Shown in pieces: positions 27,323 through 35,462 of a stretch of DNA of 63,370 bases. Below the pieces are notes generated by a model that did not search any database, was not told the DNA's origin, and saw only the letters and a program-made list of their open reading frames with translations. The DNA is from Bacteroidota bacterium. GTDB lineage: Bacteria > Bacteroidota > Bacteroidia > Bacteroidales > UBA6013. The DNA lies in contig JAIFMG010000013.1 of assembly GCA_020048645.1 (NCBI GenBank), positions 1 to 63,370 on the forward strand, written 5' to 3'. A program made the position numbers and the translations under genes. The first letter of the stretch is position 1. Every line of letters starts with the position of its first letter.

Positions 27323-28681
27323 TCAGGGCTGGTCCCACCAGACGCGCTCCTGCATGTTGGTGCCGGTTCCGGGGAAGCTGGCGTTGTAGAATCGCTCGTT
27401 CTGCGGGTAGGGCAGGCGCCGGGGAATGGCGCCGCCGGGGTTCTGCGGGTTGTCGCCGTCGGGGTTGGGCTGGAGGGCGGGCAACCCGGTCCGGCGGTAG
27501 TCGGTCCAGGCCTCGATTTGCGTGAACAGGGCGATGTGCTTCTGGAGCATGAGGGTGGCCAGGTCGGCCTGCTGGTCGCCTTGCAGGGTTCCGACGCGCT
27601 CGGCGAAGGCCTGGGCGTCGGCGGCGGAGGTGGCTCCGTCGGTGATTTTCAGGACGCTGGCCACGATGGCCTGCTGGAGGGCCTGCTGCGCGCCGGGGGT
27701 GTCGCCGGTGCGCAGGCGCGCCTCGGCCTCGATGAACTTGAGCTCGTCGTATCCCATGAGGGCCACGGGCGAGGCCAGGGAGGCGAAGGCCGGGCCGAGG
27801 GTGTAGCTCCCGAAGGTGATCTTGAGCATGCGGCTCTTGCGGGGGTCGGCCAGGGCGTCGAGCTTGGCGATGAAGTCGGGGTCCACGTTGACGTAGGGCG
27901 TGTTCTGGAAGTAGAGGAAGTAGGGGTTCTGCTCGGCGGGGGTGAACCCGAACTGGTAGAGCAGGTCGTCGTCCGAATCGCGGAATCCGAGGGCCGCGTG
28001 GGCCAGGGCGCTTTGCGCGGCCTGGGGGTCGCGGCGGGTCAGGTGGAGGTGCAGGCGGGCCTTGAGGGAGTGGGCGGCGCGCGTCCAGGCCTCGAGGTCG
28101 CCCTGGTAGATGACGTCGTCGGCCCCGGGCGAGAAGACGCTCTGGGGCTCGGCCAGCTCGTCGAGGGCCAGGCTGAGCTGCTGCTGGGCGATTTCATAGA
28201 TGCGCTCCTGGGCCTGGTAGGCGGGGTTGAGGTTCTCGGAGCCCTGGAAGGCGTCCTCGAAGGGGAGGTCTCCCCAGAGGTCGGAGGCGGTGGCCAGGCT
28301 GTGGGCCAGCAGGACGCGGGCCAGGCCGGCGTAGTGGGGCGAGCCGTTGTCCTCGGCCTTGCGCACGAGCTGGCTGAGCACGTTGAGCGGCCCGGTGTAG
28401 AGGTCGGCCCAGATGGGGTCAATGAGGAAGGCGTCGTCGATGATGTACTTCTCGATGGGCAGGGCGTGGACCTGCGTTCCCTTGTAGTGCTGGACGAACA
28501 CGCCGCTGATGATGGCGGCGTCCTGCGCGAGGAACTCGCCGATGGCGCGCTGGGCGGGCGGCAGCAGGGTGCTCATGGGCACGTCAACGGGCGAGTTGGG
28601 GTTGACGTTCACCTCGGTTATCTCGCAGGCCGTCGCGGCGAGCAGGGCGGCCGCGGCCAGCAGGGTCTTGGTCTTTGTCAT
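27323..28681 (-). CDS. SusD/RagB-like nutrient-binding outer-membrane lipoprotein
   Basis: A 452-aa lipoprotein. The leader MTKTKTLLAAAALLAATAC ends in a lipobox with Cys19. The mature part is alpha-helical with tandem helical pairs: the SusD-like_2 beginning NVNPNSPVDVPMSTLLPPAQ, the mid-region ARVLLAHSLATASDLWGDLPFEDAFQGSENLNP, and the C-terminal IEAWTDYRRTGLPAL and RLPYPQNERFYN that are typical of this family. It caps the SusC channel encoded directly upstream (24 nt) and binds oligosaccharide or peptide ligands. No glycoside hydrolase or regulator accompanies the pair, so the ligand cannot be inferred. Confidence 0.92.
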   Translation of the reverse strand: MTKTKTLLAAAALLAATACEITEVNVNPNSPVDVPMSTLLPPAQRAIGEFLAQDAAIISGVFVQHYKGTQVHALPIEKYIIDDAFLIDPIWADLYTGPLNVLSQLVRKAEDNGSPHYAGLARVLLAHSLATASDLWGDLPFEDAFQGSENLNPAYQAQERIYEIAQQQLSLALDELAEPQSVFSPGADDVIYQGDLEAWTRAAHSLKARLHLHLTRRDPQAAQSALAHAALGFRDSDDDLLYQFGFTPAEQNPYFLYFQNTPYVNVDPDFIAKLDALADPRKSRMLKITFGSYTLGPAFASLASPVALMGYDELKFIEAEARLRTGDTPGAQQALQQAIVASVLKITDGATSAADAQAFAERVGTLQGDQQADLATLMLQKHIALFTQIEAWTDYRRTGLPALQPNPDGDNPQNPGGAIPRRLPYPQNERFYNASFPGTGTNMQERVWWDQP

Positions 28682-28704
28682 GGGGATGCTCGGATTTTTC
28701 AGGT

Positions 28705-31700
28705 TCAGAAGACGACTTGGAAGGTGAACTCCACGGAGCGGACGTTGGGCGTGTTGAAGTAGTCGCGCCCGAAGCTGTTGCTGGCCCCGGAGAGGTTGGT
28801 CTCGGGGTCGATGCCCGTGTAGCGGGTGAACAGCAGGACGTTGCGGGCCGTGGCGCCCAGGGTCAGGCTCTGCATGGGCGTGCCCTCGAGCAGGCGGGCG
28901 GGCAGGCTATAGCGCAGGCCTATCTCGCGCAGGCGCAGCCACGAGCCGTCCTCGACTCCGGCCTCGGACACCCCGGCGAAGGGGTAGCGGGCGTAGTAGT
29001 CCTCGTCCATGCGGATGGGCGTCTGGTTGGGCTGCCCGTCGGAGCGGCGCACGCCCTCGACCACGACTTCCTGGTCGCGGTCCTCGGTGCTGGCGTGGGT
29101 GCCTAGGCGCTTCATGACGCCGACGGTCCCGTTGAAGACGTCGCCGCCCTTGCGGACATCCCAGAGGAAGTTGAAGCTCAGGCCCTTGTAGGCGAAGCTG
29201 TTGCGGATGCTGGTCAGGAAGTCGGGGTTGGGGTCGCCCACGATGCCCTGGATGGTGTCCATCAGCGGGTAGCCGAGATCGTCGATCATGACCTGTCCGC
29301 TGGGGTCGCGCATCCAGCGGGTACCGAAGATGACGCCGAAGGGCTCGCCCTCGATGGCCCGCGAGGAGGTCGATGCCAGGCCGGTGGACTCGAAGCGGAA
29401 ATCGGTGATGCCCTCGGCGAGCTCCACGACGGTGTTCTCGTTGGCGGCGAAGTTCCAGGTGATGTCCCAGGTGAAGTTGTCGCGCTCGACGGGCGTGGCG
29501 TTGAACATCAGCTCCAGGCCGACGTTCTGGACCACGCCGGCGTTGGTCAGCACCGAGGAGAAGCCCGAGGAGAAGGCGATGGGCACATCGACGATCTGGT
29601 CGATGGAAGTGGCCTGGTAAACGCCCAGGTCGAGGGCCAGGCGGTTCTGGAAGAAGCGGAGCTCGAGGCCGGCCTCGATGGACGAGGTGCGCTCGGGGCG
29701 GAGGTCGATGTTGCCGATGGCGGCGTTGGGCAGGTAGGAGAGCTGCCCCTGGGTGGGCTGCCCGGCGGTGTAGTAGTTGCGCAGGCTGTAGCGGGGCGCG
29801 TCGTTGCCGACTTGGGCGTAGGACAGGCGCAGCTTTCCGTAGCCCAGCACCGGATGGTCGGCCATGCCGAGCGGCTCGGTGAAGATGAAGCCGAGGTTGA
29901 CCGAAGGATAGAAGAAGGTGTTGGCCCCGGGCCGCAGGGTGGACGACCAGTCGTTGCGGCCGGTGGTGGTCAGGTAGAGGTAGCTGCGGAAGGCCAGCTT
30001 GAGGTTGTAGTAGGCCCCCATGAGGCGGTACTCGCTCAGTCGGTCGTCCACCAGGGTCAGGGTCGAGACGTTGGAGATGTCGTAGAAGTTGGGCAGGATG
30101 AAGGTCTCGCCCTCCTGGAAGGTGTTGTATCCCCGCTCGGCCAGGAAGTTGTGCCCGGCCATGACCGTGAGCTTGAGGTCCTGCGAAAGCTGCCGCTCGG
30201 CCGTCAGGAGCAGGTCGGAGTTGAGGCTGCGGAAGTTGTACTGGTCGTCGATGAGCACCCCGGTGCCGAACTCGTTGGAGTTGTTGTCCCAGTAGGTCTT
30301 CCGCTCCTCCGAGTAGTAGTCGATGCCCAGGCGGTACATGGCGCTGAGCCAGGGTGTTACCTGGTAGTTGACCTGGCCGTTTCCGATGAGGCGGTTGACG
30401 CGGTCGCGGCTGCGGTTCTTGTTGACGGACCAGTAGGGGTTGTCGTAGGAGGCCACGAAGGTGCGCTGCGTGCCGTCGGGGAACATGTAGGCGGTGGAGT
30501 CGGCGGCGGGGTCGTCGAGGCCGTTGCGGATGTCGAAGGAGGCCGGGGTGCGCATGAGCGAGAGCATGACCCCGGAGAGGTTGCTGCCGCGCTGTACGCG
30601 CTCGCCGCCGGAGTTGGAGTAGGTGGCCGTCCCGGAGACGCTGATCTTCTCGTTGATGGCGGTGCTTCCGGAGGTCTTGACGGTGGTCCGCTCGAAGGTG
30701 CTGTTGGGGATGATGCCCTGCTGGGTGAGGTATCCGGCCGAAAGGAAGTAGCTGGAGCTGCCGTTGCCGCCGCTGAGGCTGAAGTGGGTGTTGCTGGTCA
30801 GCCCGGTCTCGAAGAAGTTGTTGGCGTTGTCGTAGGCCTGGGCCACGGCCGAGGTGGCGTCCGGATGGTCGGCGGGCACCAGGCGGCCGTTGCGGTCGTA
30901 AGGGAAGGAGGCGTCGCCGTCGTAGCGCAGCTCCGAAAGCAGCGGCCCCCAGGTGGCGTTGCTGCTGGGCGGCCCCTGGTACTCGCCGCCCGAGCCCTGG
31001 GCGTAGCGCATCTGCATCTGGGGCAGCTTGTTGACCTGGCTGAGGCCGAAGGAGGTGTTCAGCTCGACGCGGCCCTGGCCCTGGCTTCCGCGCTTGGTGG
31101 TGATAATGATGGCCCCGTTGGCGGCCCGCAGGCCGTAGAGCGCCGCGGCCGCCGGGCCCTTGAGCACCGTTACCGACTCCACGTCGTTCGAGTTCAGGTC
31201 AACGGCCCGGTTCGACTGGTCCGTGAAGTTGGAGCCGTCGAAGCTGTTGTCGATGGGCACGCCGTCCACCACGAACAGCGGCGAGTTGCTGCCCGAGAGC
31301 GAGGTGCGGCCGCGGATGACGATGTTGGCCGATGCCCCCGGGCTGCCCGAGGTGCTGGTAACCTCCACGCCCGCCACCCGCGAGCCGATGGCGTTGACGA
31401 TGTTGGTCTCGCGCGAGTCCGCCAGCTCCTGCCCGCCGACCTGCTGGGCCGCGTAGCCCAGGGCCTTCGCGTCTTCCTTGATGCCGATGGCCGTAACGAT
31501 CACGTCCTGCAGCAGCTTGCTCTCCTCGCGCAAGACCACGTCCACCCGGGCCCGCCCCTCCAGCGCGACCTCCTGGGTCTCCATGCCGATGAAGCTCACC
31601 ACCAGCGTGGCCGAGGCATCGTCCACCTCCAGGCTGAACTCGCCGTACATGTTCGTGATGGTGCCCCGCCCGGCCTGGCCCTTGACCAGGACGTTCGCCC

Positions 31701-31818
31701 CAGGGATGCCGAAGTCCGTCGGGTCGGTAACCTTGCCCGTTACCAGCGTCTGCGCCAAAGCGCCTTGGGCCAGCAGCAAGGCCAGGACCAGCCCCAAGAA
31801 CAATTTCATCTTCATCAT
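28705..31818 (-). CDS. SusC/RagA-family TonB-linked outer-membrane transporter
   Basis: A 1037-aa outer-membrane protein from the ATG at 31818; the open frame continues upstream but passes the promoter. Signal peptide about 1-22 (MKMKLFLGLVLALLLAQGALA). A carboxypeptidase-regulatory-like domain follows (TLVTGKVTDPTDFGIPGANVLVKG). Next comes the SusC/RagA plug with its signature (VIVTAIGIKEDAKALGYAAQQV, VRIRG-like IVIRGRTSL, and GPAAAALYGLRAANGAIIITTKRG), then a 22-strand TonB-dependent barrel ending in Phe (VEFTFQVVF). It imports glycans or peptides with the SusD encoded next. The last residue being aromatic is typical for barrel assembly. Confidence 0.94.
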   Translation of the reverse strand: MMKMKLFLGLVLALLLAQGALAQTLVTGKVTDPTDFGIPGANVLVKGQAGRGTITNMYGEFSLEVDDASATLVVSFIGMETQEVALEGRARVDVVLREESKLLQDVIVTAIGIKEDAKALGYAAQQVGGQELADSRETNIVNAIGSRVAGVEVTSTSGSPGASANIVIRGRTSLSGSNSPLFVVDGVPIDNSFDGSNFTDQSNRAVDLNSNDVESVTVLKGPAAAALYGLRAANGAIIITTKRGSQGQGRVELNTSFGLSQVNKLPQMQMRYAQGSGGEYQGPPSSNATWGPLLSELRYDGDASFPYDRNGRLVPADHPDATSAVAQAYDNANNFFETGLTSNTHFSLSGGNGSSSYFLSAGYLTQQGIIPNSTFERTTVKTSGSTAINEKISVSGTATYSNSGGERVQRGSNLSGVMLSLMRTPASFDIRNGLDDPAADSTAYMFPDGTQRTFVASYDNPYWSVNKNRSRDRVNRLIGNGQVNYQVTPWLSAMYRLGIDYYSEERKTYWDNNSNEFGTGVLIDDQYNFRSLNSDLLLTAERQLSQDLKLTVMAGHNFLAERGYNTFQEGETFILPNFYDISNVSTLTLVDDRLSEYRLMGAYYNLKLAFRSYLYLTTTGRNDWSSTLRPGANTFFYPSVNLGFIFTEPLGMADHPVLGYGKLRLSYAQVGNDAPRYSLRNYYTAGQPTQGQLSYLPNAAIGNIDLRPERTSSIEAGLELRFFQNRLALDLGVYQATSIDQIVDVPIAFSSGFSSVLTNAGVVQNVGLELMFNATPVERDNFTWDITWNFAANENTVVELAEGITDFRFESTGLASTSSRAIEGEPFGVIFGTRWMRDPSGQVMIDDLGYPLMDTIQGIVGDPNPDFLTSIRNSFAYKGLSFNFLWDVRKGGDVFNGTVGVMKRLGTHASTEDRDQEVVVEGVRRSDGQPNQTPIRMDEDYYARYPFAGVSEAGVEDGSWLRLREIGLRYSLPARLLEGTPMQSLTLGATARNVLLFTRYTGIDPETNLSGASNSFGRDYFNTPNVRSVEFTFQVVF

Positions 31819-31862
31819 GCCGTTTTGATTGGTTTTTTGGGAACGTTTGGGATATGTGACCC

Positions 31863-31892
31863 CAAAGTTAAAAGAATTGGCAAGCCCGACAA
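31863..31892 (-). promoter_or_regulatory. Promoter of susC/susD pair
   Basis: The minus strand reads TTG, 19 nt, TAACTTTG, matching the Bacteroidota consensus. The SusC ATG lies about 45 nt downstream. Confidence 0.65.
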
Positions 31893-31994
31893 TCCCCCCA
31901 AGGCCTAAGCCCTCGGCGCGACCGTCACCGATTTCTAGGAGAAATGCTATCTTAGCCCTTGCGATTTCATTCATTCACCCCCTAAACCCATCGT

Positions 31995-32879
31995 ATGATG
32001 AAAAAAATCTACTTCCTGGCCAGCCTTCTGGCGACCTCCGTGGCGGCCAACGCCCAAAACGACTACATGCAGGACTTCGAGTCCCAGCAAGGCGTCCTGC
32101 CCGAGAACTTCGTGCTCTGGAACCTCGACGAGCTCATCCCCAGCCAAGAAGAGGAAGCCAACCTCATCGACAGCGCCTGGATCCTCATCGAGAGCTCCAT
32201 CACCAGCAGCAAGTGCGCCTACAGCACCTCCTGGTACGTGGACGACGCCGGACCCTGCGACGACTGGTTCATCCTGCCCCGCGTCACCCTGGGCTCCGAC
32301 CCCTCCATCGCCTGGGACGCCCTGTCCACCACCTCGTCAGGCGACTATCCCGACAGCTACATGGTCCTGATTTCCACCGAGGAAGGCGAGCCTACCCTCG
32401 ACGGCTTCAACCAGAACCTGCCCATCAAGACCGTCGATCCCGAGCTCCACGGCGAGCAGACCGACCCCGTGGACAGCTACGCCAGCCACTCCGAGAGCCT
32501 GGCCTCCTACGCCGGACAGACCGTCCGCATCGCCTTCCGCAACAACACCAGCTCCGGCTCCGGCCTCATCGTGGACAACATCCACATCACCAACGGCACC
32601 CTGGCTTCCGTAGGGCAGGCCCAGGACGCCGCGGCCAGCCTCTTCCCCAACCCCGCCCACGGCCTGGCCACCGTCCGCTTCGCCGTCGAGCGGGCCGGCA
32701 ACGTCAGCCTCGACCTCCGCGACATCAGCGGCAGGCTCGTCCGCAGCCAGAACGTCGGCGCCCTGGGCATCGGCCAGCAGCAGGCCGAGATCAACCTCGA
32801 GGGCGTGCCCGCCGGAACCTACCTGCTCAGCATCCAGACCCCTGGCAAGCGCGTCACCCAATCCCTGGTGGTCCGCTAA
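31995..32879 (+). CDS. T9SS-sorted secreted protein with choice-of-anchor-J-like domain
   Basis: A 294-aa secreted protein. Signal peptide about 1-20 (MMKKIYFLASLLATSVAANA). About 24-200 form a jelly-roll-like domain of the choice-of-anchor J/cleaved-adhesin type: DYMQDFESQQGVLPENFVLWN, a typical WFILPRVTL strand and VDNIHI near its end. A C-terminal type IX sorting domain of about 75 residues begins LFPNPAHGLATV and ends QSLVVR. No enzymatic motif is seen; it is probably a surface adhesion or structural protein. A -7-like TATCTTAG is at 31948-31955. It is divergent from susC (the two starts are 177 nt apart) and ends in a terminator. Confidence 0.85.
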   Translation: MMKKIYFLASLLATSVAANAQNDYMQDFESQQGVLPENFVLWNLDELIPSQEEEANLIDSAWILIESSITSSKCAYSTSWYVDDAGPCDDWFILPRVTLGSDPSIAWDALSTTSSGDYPDSYMVLISTEEGEPTLDGFNQNLPIKTVDPELHGEQTDPVDSYASHSESLASYAGQTVRIAFRNNTSSGSGLIVDNIHITNGTLASVGQAQDAAASLFPNPAHGLATVRFAVERAGNVSLDLRDISGRLVRSQNVGALGIGQQQAEINLEGVPAGTYLLSIQTPGKRVTQSLVVR

Positions 32880-32919
32880 GCGCGGCCCCTTCCACCGTCG
32901 TCCAACCGACCGAGCGCAA

Positions 32920-32949
32920 AAGGCCGGTCCCCTTCGCGGGGCCGGCCTT
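32920..32949 (+). terminator. Terminator after T9SS cargo gene
   Basis: AAGGCCGG and CCCC pair with GGGG and CCGGCCTT, with one bulged T and a TTCGC loop, followed by CTCATTTT. It is 40 nt after the stop. Confidence 0.75.
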
Positions 32950-33018
32950 CTCATTTTCGGCTGGGCCTCCCGCCATGCGGTTCCGCAGACGACCCGCGGC
33001 CCATCGCCCCACCCCTGC

Positions 33019-33436
33019 CTTGGCCAAAATTTACGCAAACAACCCTGATTTTTGACCAAAAATCTGAATCAACAACCCTTGTTTTTGGCCAAAAATATGA
33101 ATCAACAACCCCTACTTTTGTCCAAAAAATCAAATCAACAATCCTGATTTTTGGCCAAAATTTTGAATCAACAACCCTGACTTTTGGCCAAAAATATGAA
33201 TCAAAAACCCTGACTTTTGGCCAAAAGTCCAAATCAATAACCCTTATTTTTGACCAAAAATATGAATCAACAACCCTGATTTTTGACCAAAAATTCAAAT
33301 CAACACCCTTGACTTTTAACCAAAAATTCAAATCAAGAACTCTGATTTTTGGCCAAAAATATGAATCAACAACCCTCACTTTTAGCCAAAATTTTGAATC
33401 AACAACCCTTGCTTTTGACCAAAGAATCAAATCAAA
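33019..33436. repeat. 33-bp tandem palindromic repeat array (distal block)
   Basis: Exactly twelve 33-bp units run without any indel from 33041 to 33436, preceded by a degenerate partial unit. The consensus unit is AACCCTGATTTTTGGCC followed by AAAAATMTGAATCAAC, with a palindromic core TTTTTGGCCAAAAA. Units differ by scattered substitutions, mostly in the variable CTGA/CTTA and in the AT-rich flank, while the centre and ATCAAC are kept. Because 33 is a multiple of 3, both strands have long open frames here (11-aa repeats); these are not genes. Confidence 0.9.
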
Positions 33437-33743
33437 TTGCTTTCGTTGGTAACAAACACAAGTCGTCATTATCCTGCGGAATTCGGATGAAAAGGCAGGC
33501 TTATGGTACGAATTGGGCAAATTTCGAAGGGATGAAATTATTGTAGCCTGCCGCGCTCGGGTTGGTGGAAAAACCAGAAGGGGTGGCATTATCTGTCTCT
33601 TCCTCCCAAAGAGTATAATTACACCCCTTCGGGGTTCTGTTGTTGGGTTTGGCTCCGCTTTCTACAATCATTACACCCCTTCGGGGTTGGGCGAGTCTTC
33701 AAGGCAATCTGTCACGTTGGATAGCAACTTGGTGTCAGATATA
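33437..33743. repeat. Dispersed mosaic repeat splitting the 33-bp array
   Basis: A 300-bp non-coding stretch between two blocks of the 33-bp array. It contains ACACCCCTTCGGGGTT twice (about 33630-33646 and 33672-33688), a segment around 33508-33565 (AATTGGGCAAAT, GAAGGGATGAAATT, GCCTGCCGCGCTCGGGTTGG) homologous to 43428-43482, and an end ACGTTGGATAGCAACTTGGT. The complement of that end recurs around 43508 and 44221. It looks like a dispersed element inserted into a once continuous array. Confidence 0.6.
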
Positions 33744-33899
33744 AACCTTCATTTTTGACCAAAAAATTGGAATTAACAACCTTGATTTTTGGCCAAAAAT
33801 CTGAATCAACAACCCTTACTTTTGGCCAAAAATCTGAATCAACAACCCTAACTTTTAGCCAAAATTTTGAACCAACAACCCTTACTTTTGACCAAAAAA
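33744..33899. repeat. 33-bp tandem repeat array (proximal block)
   Basis: Five more units (the first 34 bp, the last fusing into the promoter region) lead directly up to TATCTTTG at 33902-33909, the -7 box of the ATPase gene. Several units carry TACTTTTG or TATTTTTG, which also fit TAnnTTTG, but the 33-bp period does not give the usual -33 to -7 spacing. Confidence 0.85.
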
Positions 33900-33934
33900 A
33901 CTATCTTTGCCTGGGAATCAAAAGACGAAAAGGC

Positions 33935-35263
33935 ATGAAAAGAGACATACTGGCGGCCTTGCGGCAATGGAAGGAGGACAGCGGAAGGCGCCCGCTGCTG
34001 CTGCGTGGCGCGCGGCAGACTGGCAAGACCTTCGTCCTCAACCAGTTCGGCGACAGCGATTTCCAGTCGAGGGTAACGATCAACTTCGAGCGGAACCCGG
34101 AGCTCAAGGAGGTGTTTTCGAGCAACGCGCCCCGCGAGATCATCGAGAAGATCGCCCTTTACACGGGCAAGGCCGTCAGGCCGGGCCAGACGCTGCTGTT
34201 CCTGGACGAGATCCAGGAATGCCCGCCGGCCATCATGGCGCTGCGCTACTTCCATGAGGAGATGCCGGAGCTGCACGTGGTGGGCGCCGGCTCGCTGCTG
34301 GAGTTCGCGCTCAACGACGCCAACTTCCGGATGCCCGTGGGCCGGGTGCAGTTCCTGTACCTGCGGCCCCTGTCGTTCGGCGAGTTCCTCGACGCGCTGG
34401 GCCACCAGGCGCTGCGGCGGCACGTGGCCGACCCGGCGAAGCTGCCCAGCCTGCCGGAGACCTTGCACGAGAAGCTCCTGGAGCTGCTGCGCAAATACCT
34501 CATGCTGGGGGGGATGCCGGCGGTGGTCAGGCGCTACGCCGAGGAGGGCGACCTGCTCAAGTGCCAGCGGATGCAGCACGCCCTGATCGAGAGCTTCCTG
34601 GGCGACTTCGGCAAGTACGCGCGCGAGTCGCGGCACAAGTACCTGCGCAAGGTCTTCAACGCCACGCCCGCGCAGGTCGGGGGCAAGTTCGTCTATGCCC
34701 AGGTGGACCGCGAGATCAAGTCCAGGGACCTCAAGGAGGCCGTGGGCCTGCTCGAGCAGGCGGGCATCGTCAGCAAGGTGCGGCTGACCAGCGGCGCCGG
34801 CCTGCCCCTGGAGGCGGGCGCCAGCGACGACTACTACAAGCTCATCTTCCTGGACGTGGGCCTGTTGCACGCCCTGAGCGGCATCCACTCCGAGACGGCC
34901 CGCGAGAGCGACTTCACGGCCATCTACAAGGGCGCCGTGGCCGAGCAGTTCGTCGGGCAGGAGATCCTGGCCCATGCCTGGCCCACCCAGCGCCAGCACC
35001 TGTTCTACTGGGCCCGGACGGAGAAGGGCAGCAGCGCCGAGGTGGACTACCTGGTCGAGAAGGACGGCCGGGTGGTGCCCGTGGAGGTCAAGTCGGGGCC
35101 CAGGGGCAAGCTCAAGAGCCTGTCGATGTTCCTCCAGAAGCACCAGAGCCCCCTGGCGCTGAAGGTCTCGCAGGCGCCCTTCGAGGAGCACCCGCCTTTG
35201 ACCAGCCTGCCGCTCTACGCCCTCGAAAGCCAACTGGCTTGGCCCTGGGGGACGGGGCTTTGA
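33935..35263 (+). CDS. AAA_14 / DUF4143 ATPase with PD-(D/E)XK-like C-terminus
   Basis: A 442-aa protein of the AAA_14-DUF4143 family common in Bacteroidota and archaea. Walker A GARQTGKT (25-32) and Walker B LLFLDEIQ (87-94) are intact. The C-terminal DUF4143 contains AEVDYLVEKDG then VPVEVKSG, which gives the Asp371...Glu384-x-Lys386 spacing of a PD-(D/E)XK nuclease-like core. The cellular role of the family is not known. The open frame extends 60 residues upstream, but those are translated 33-bp repeats plus the -7 box; ATG 33935, 25 nt after TATCTTTG, is the sensible start. The gene body has host-like GC while its upstream array is AT-rich. It is monocistronic. Confidence 0.88.
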   Translation: MKRDILAALRQWKEDSGRRPLLLRGARQTGKTFVLNQFGDSDFQSRVTINFERNPELKEVFSSNAPREIIEKIALYTGKAVRPGQTLLFLDEIQECPPAIMALRYFHEEMPELHVVGAGSLLEFALNDANFRMPVGRVQFLYLRPLSFGEFLDALGHQALRRHVADPAKLPSLPETLHEKLLELLRKYLMLGGMPAVVRRYAEEGDLLKCQRMQHALIESFLGDFGKYARESRHKYLRKVFNATPAQVGGKFVYAQVDREIKSRDLKEAVGLLEQAGIVSKVRLTSGAGLPLEAGASDDYYKLIFLDVGLLHALSGIHSETARESDFTAIYKGAVAEQFVGQEILAHAWPTQRQHLFYWARTEKGSSAEVDYLVEKDGRVVPVEVKSGPRGKLKSLSMFLQKHQSPLALKVSQAPFEEHPPLTSLPLYALESQLAWPWGTGL

Positions 35264-35303
35264 TCGGAAACGGCCCCCAACGCGGCCCGAAAACGGTCTG
35301 CCC

Positions 35304-35335
35304 TTGGCCTTTCACGTTTTTTTGGACTATCTTTA
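35304..35335 (+). promoter_or_regulatory. Candidate promoter of PhoD-like gene
   Basis: TTG, 21 nt, TATCTTTA. If used, the leader before the ATG at 35463 would be about 120 nt. The leader shows no strong structure by eye. Confidence 0.4.
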
Positions 35336-35462
35336 ACATTCGTTAGAAATAAAGCCCCGAAGCGGAACGATTTCCTCGGCCACCGAAGCCCCACCGGGCA
35401 AGAGGGTTTCCGCGAAGACTTTCCGCGCCGGGTTGATGACCACGGATCCAAACCATAAGAAG

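Noticed and set aside
29812-31908. Plus-strand 698-aa ORF opposite susC
   Set aside because: Val/Gly/Ala/His-rich shadow; susC has the full family signature on the other strand.
32951-33589. Minus-strand 212-aa ORF with 11-aa repeats (VVDSYFWPKIR-like), possible repeat protein
   Set aside because: It is the translation of the 33-bp array, whose period is a multiple of 3; the plus strand is open too and ends without a promoter. No signal or non-repeat domain.
33019-33899. CRISPR array
   Set aside because: Units are contiguous with no unique spacers; substitutions are scattered over the unit and no cas genes are nearby.
33755-33934. 60-residue N-terminal extension of the DUF4143 ATPase
   Set aside because: It encodes array repeats and includes the -7 box TATCTTTG; ATG 33935 fits the family start.
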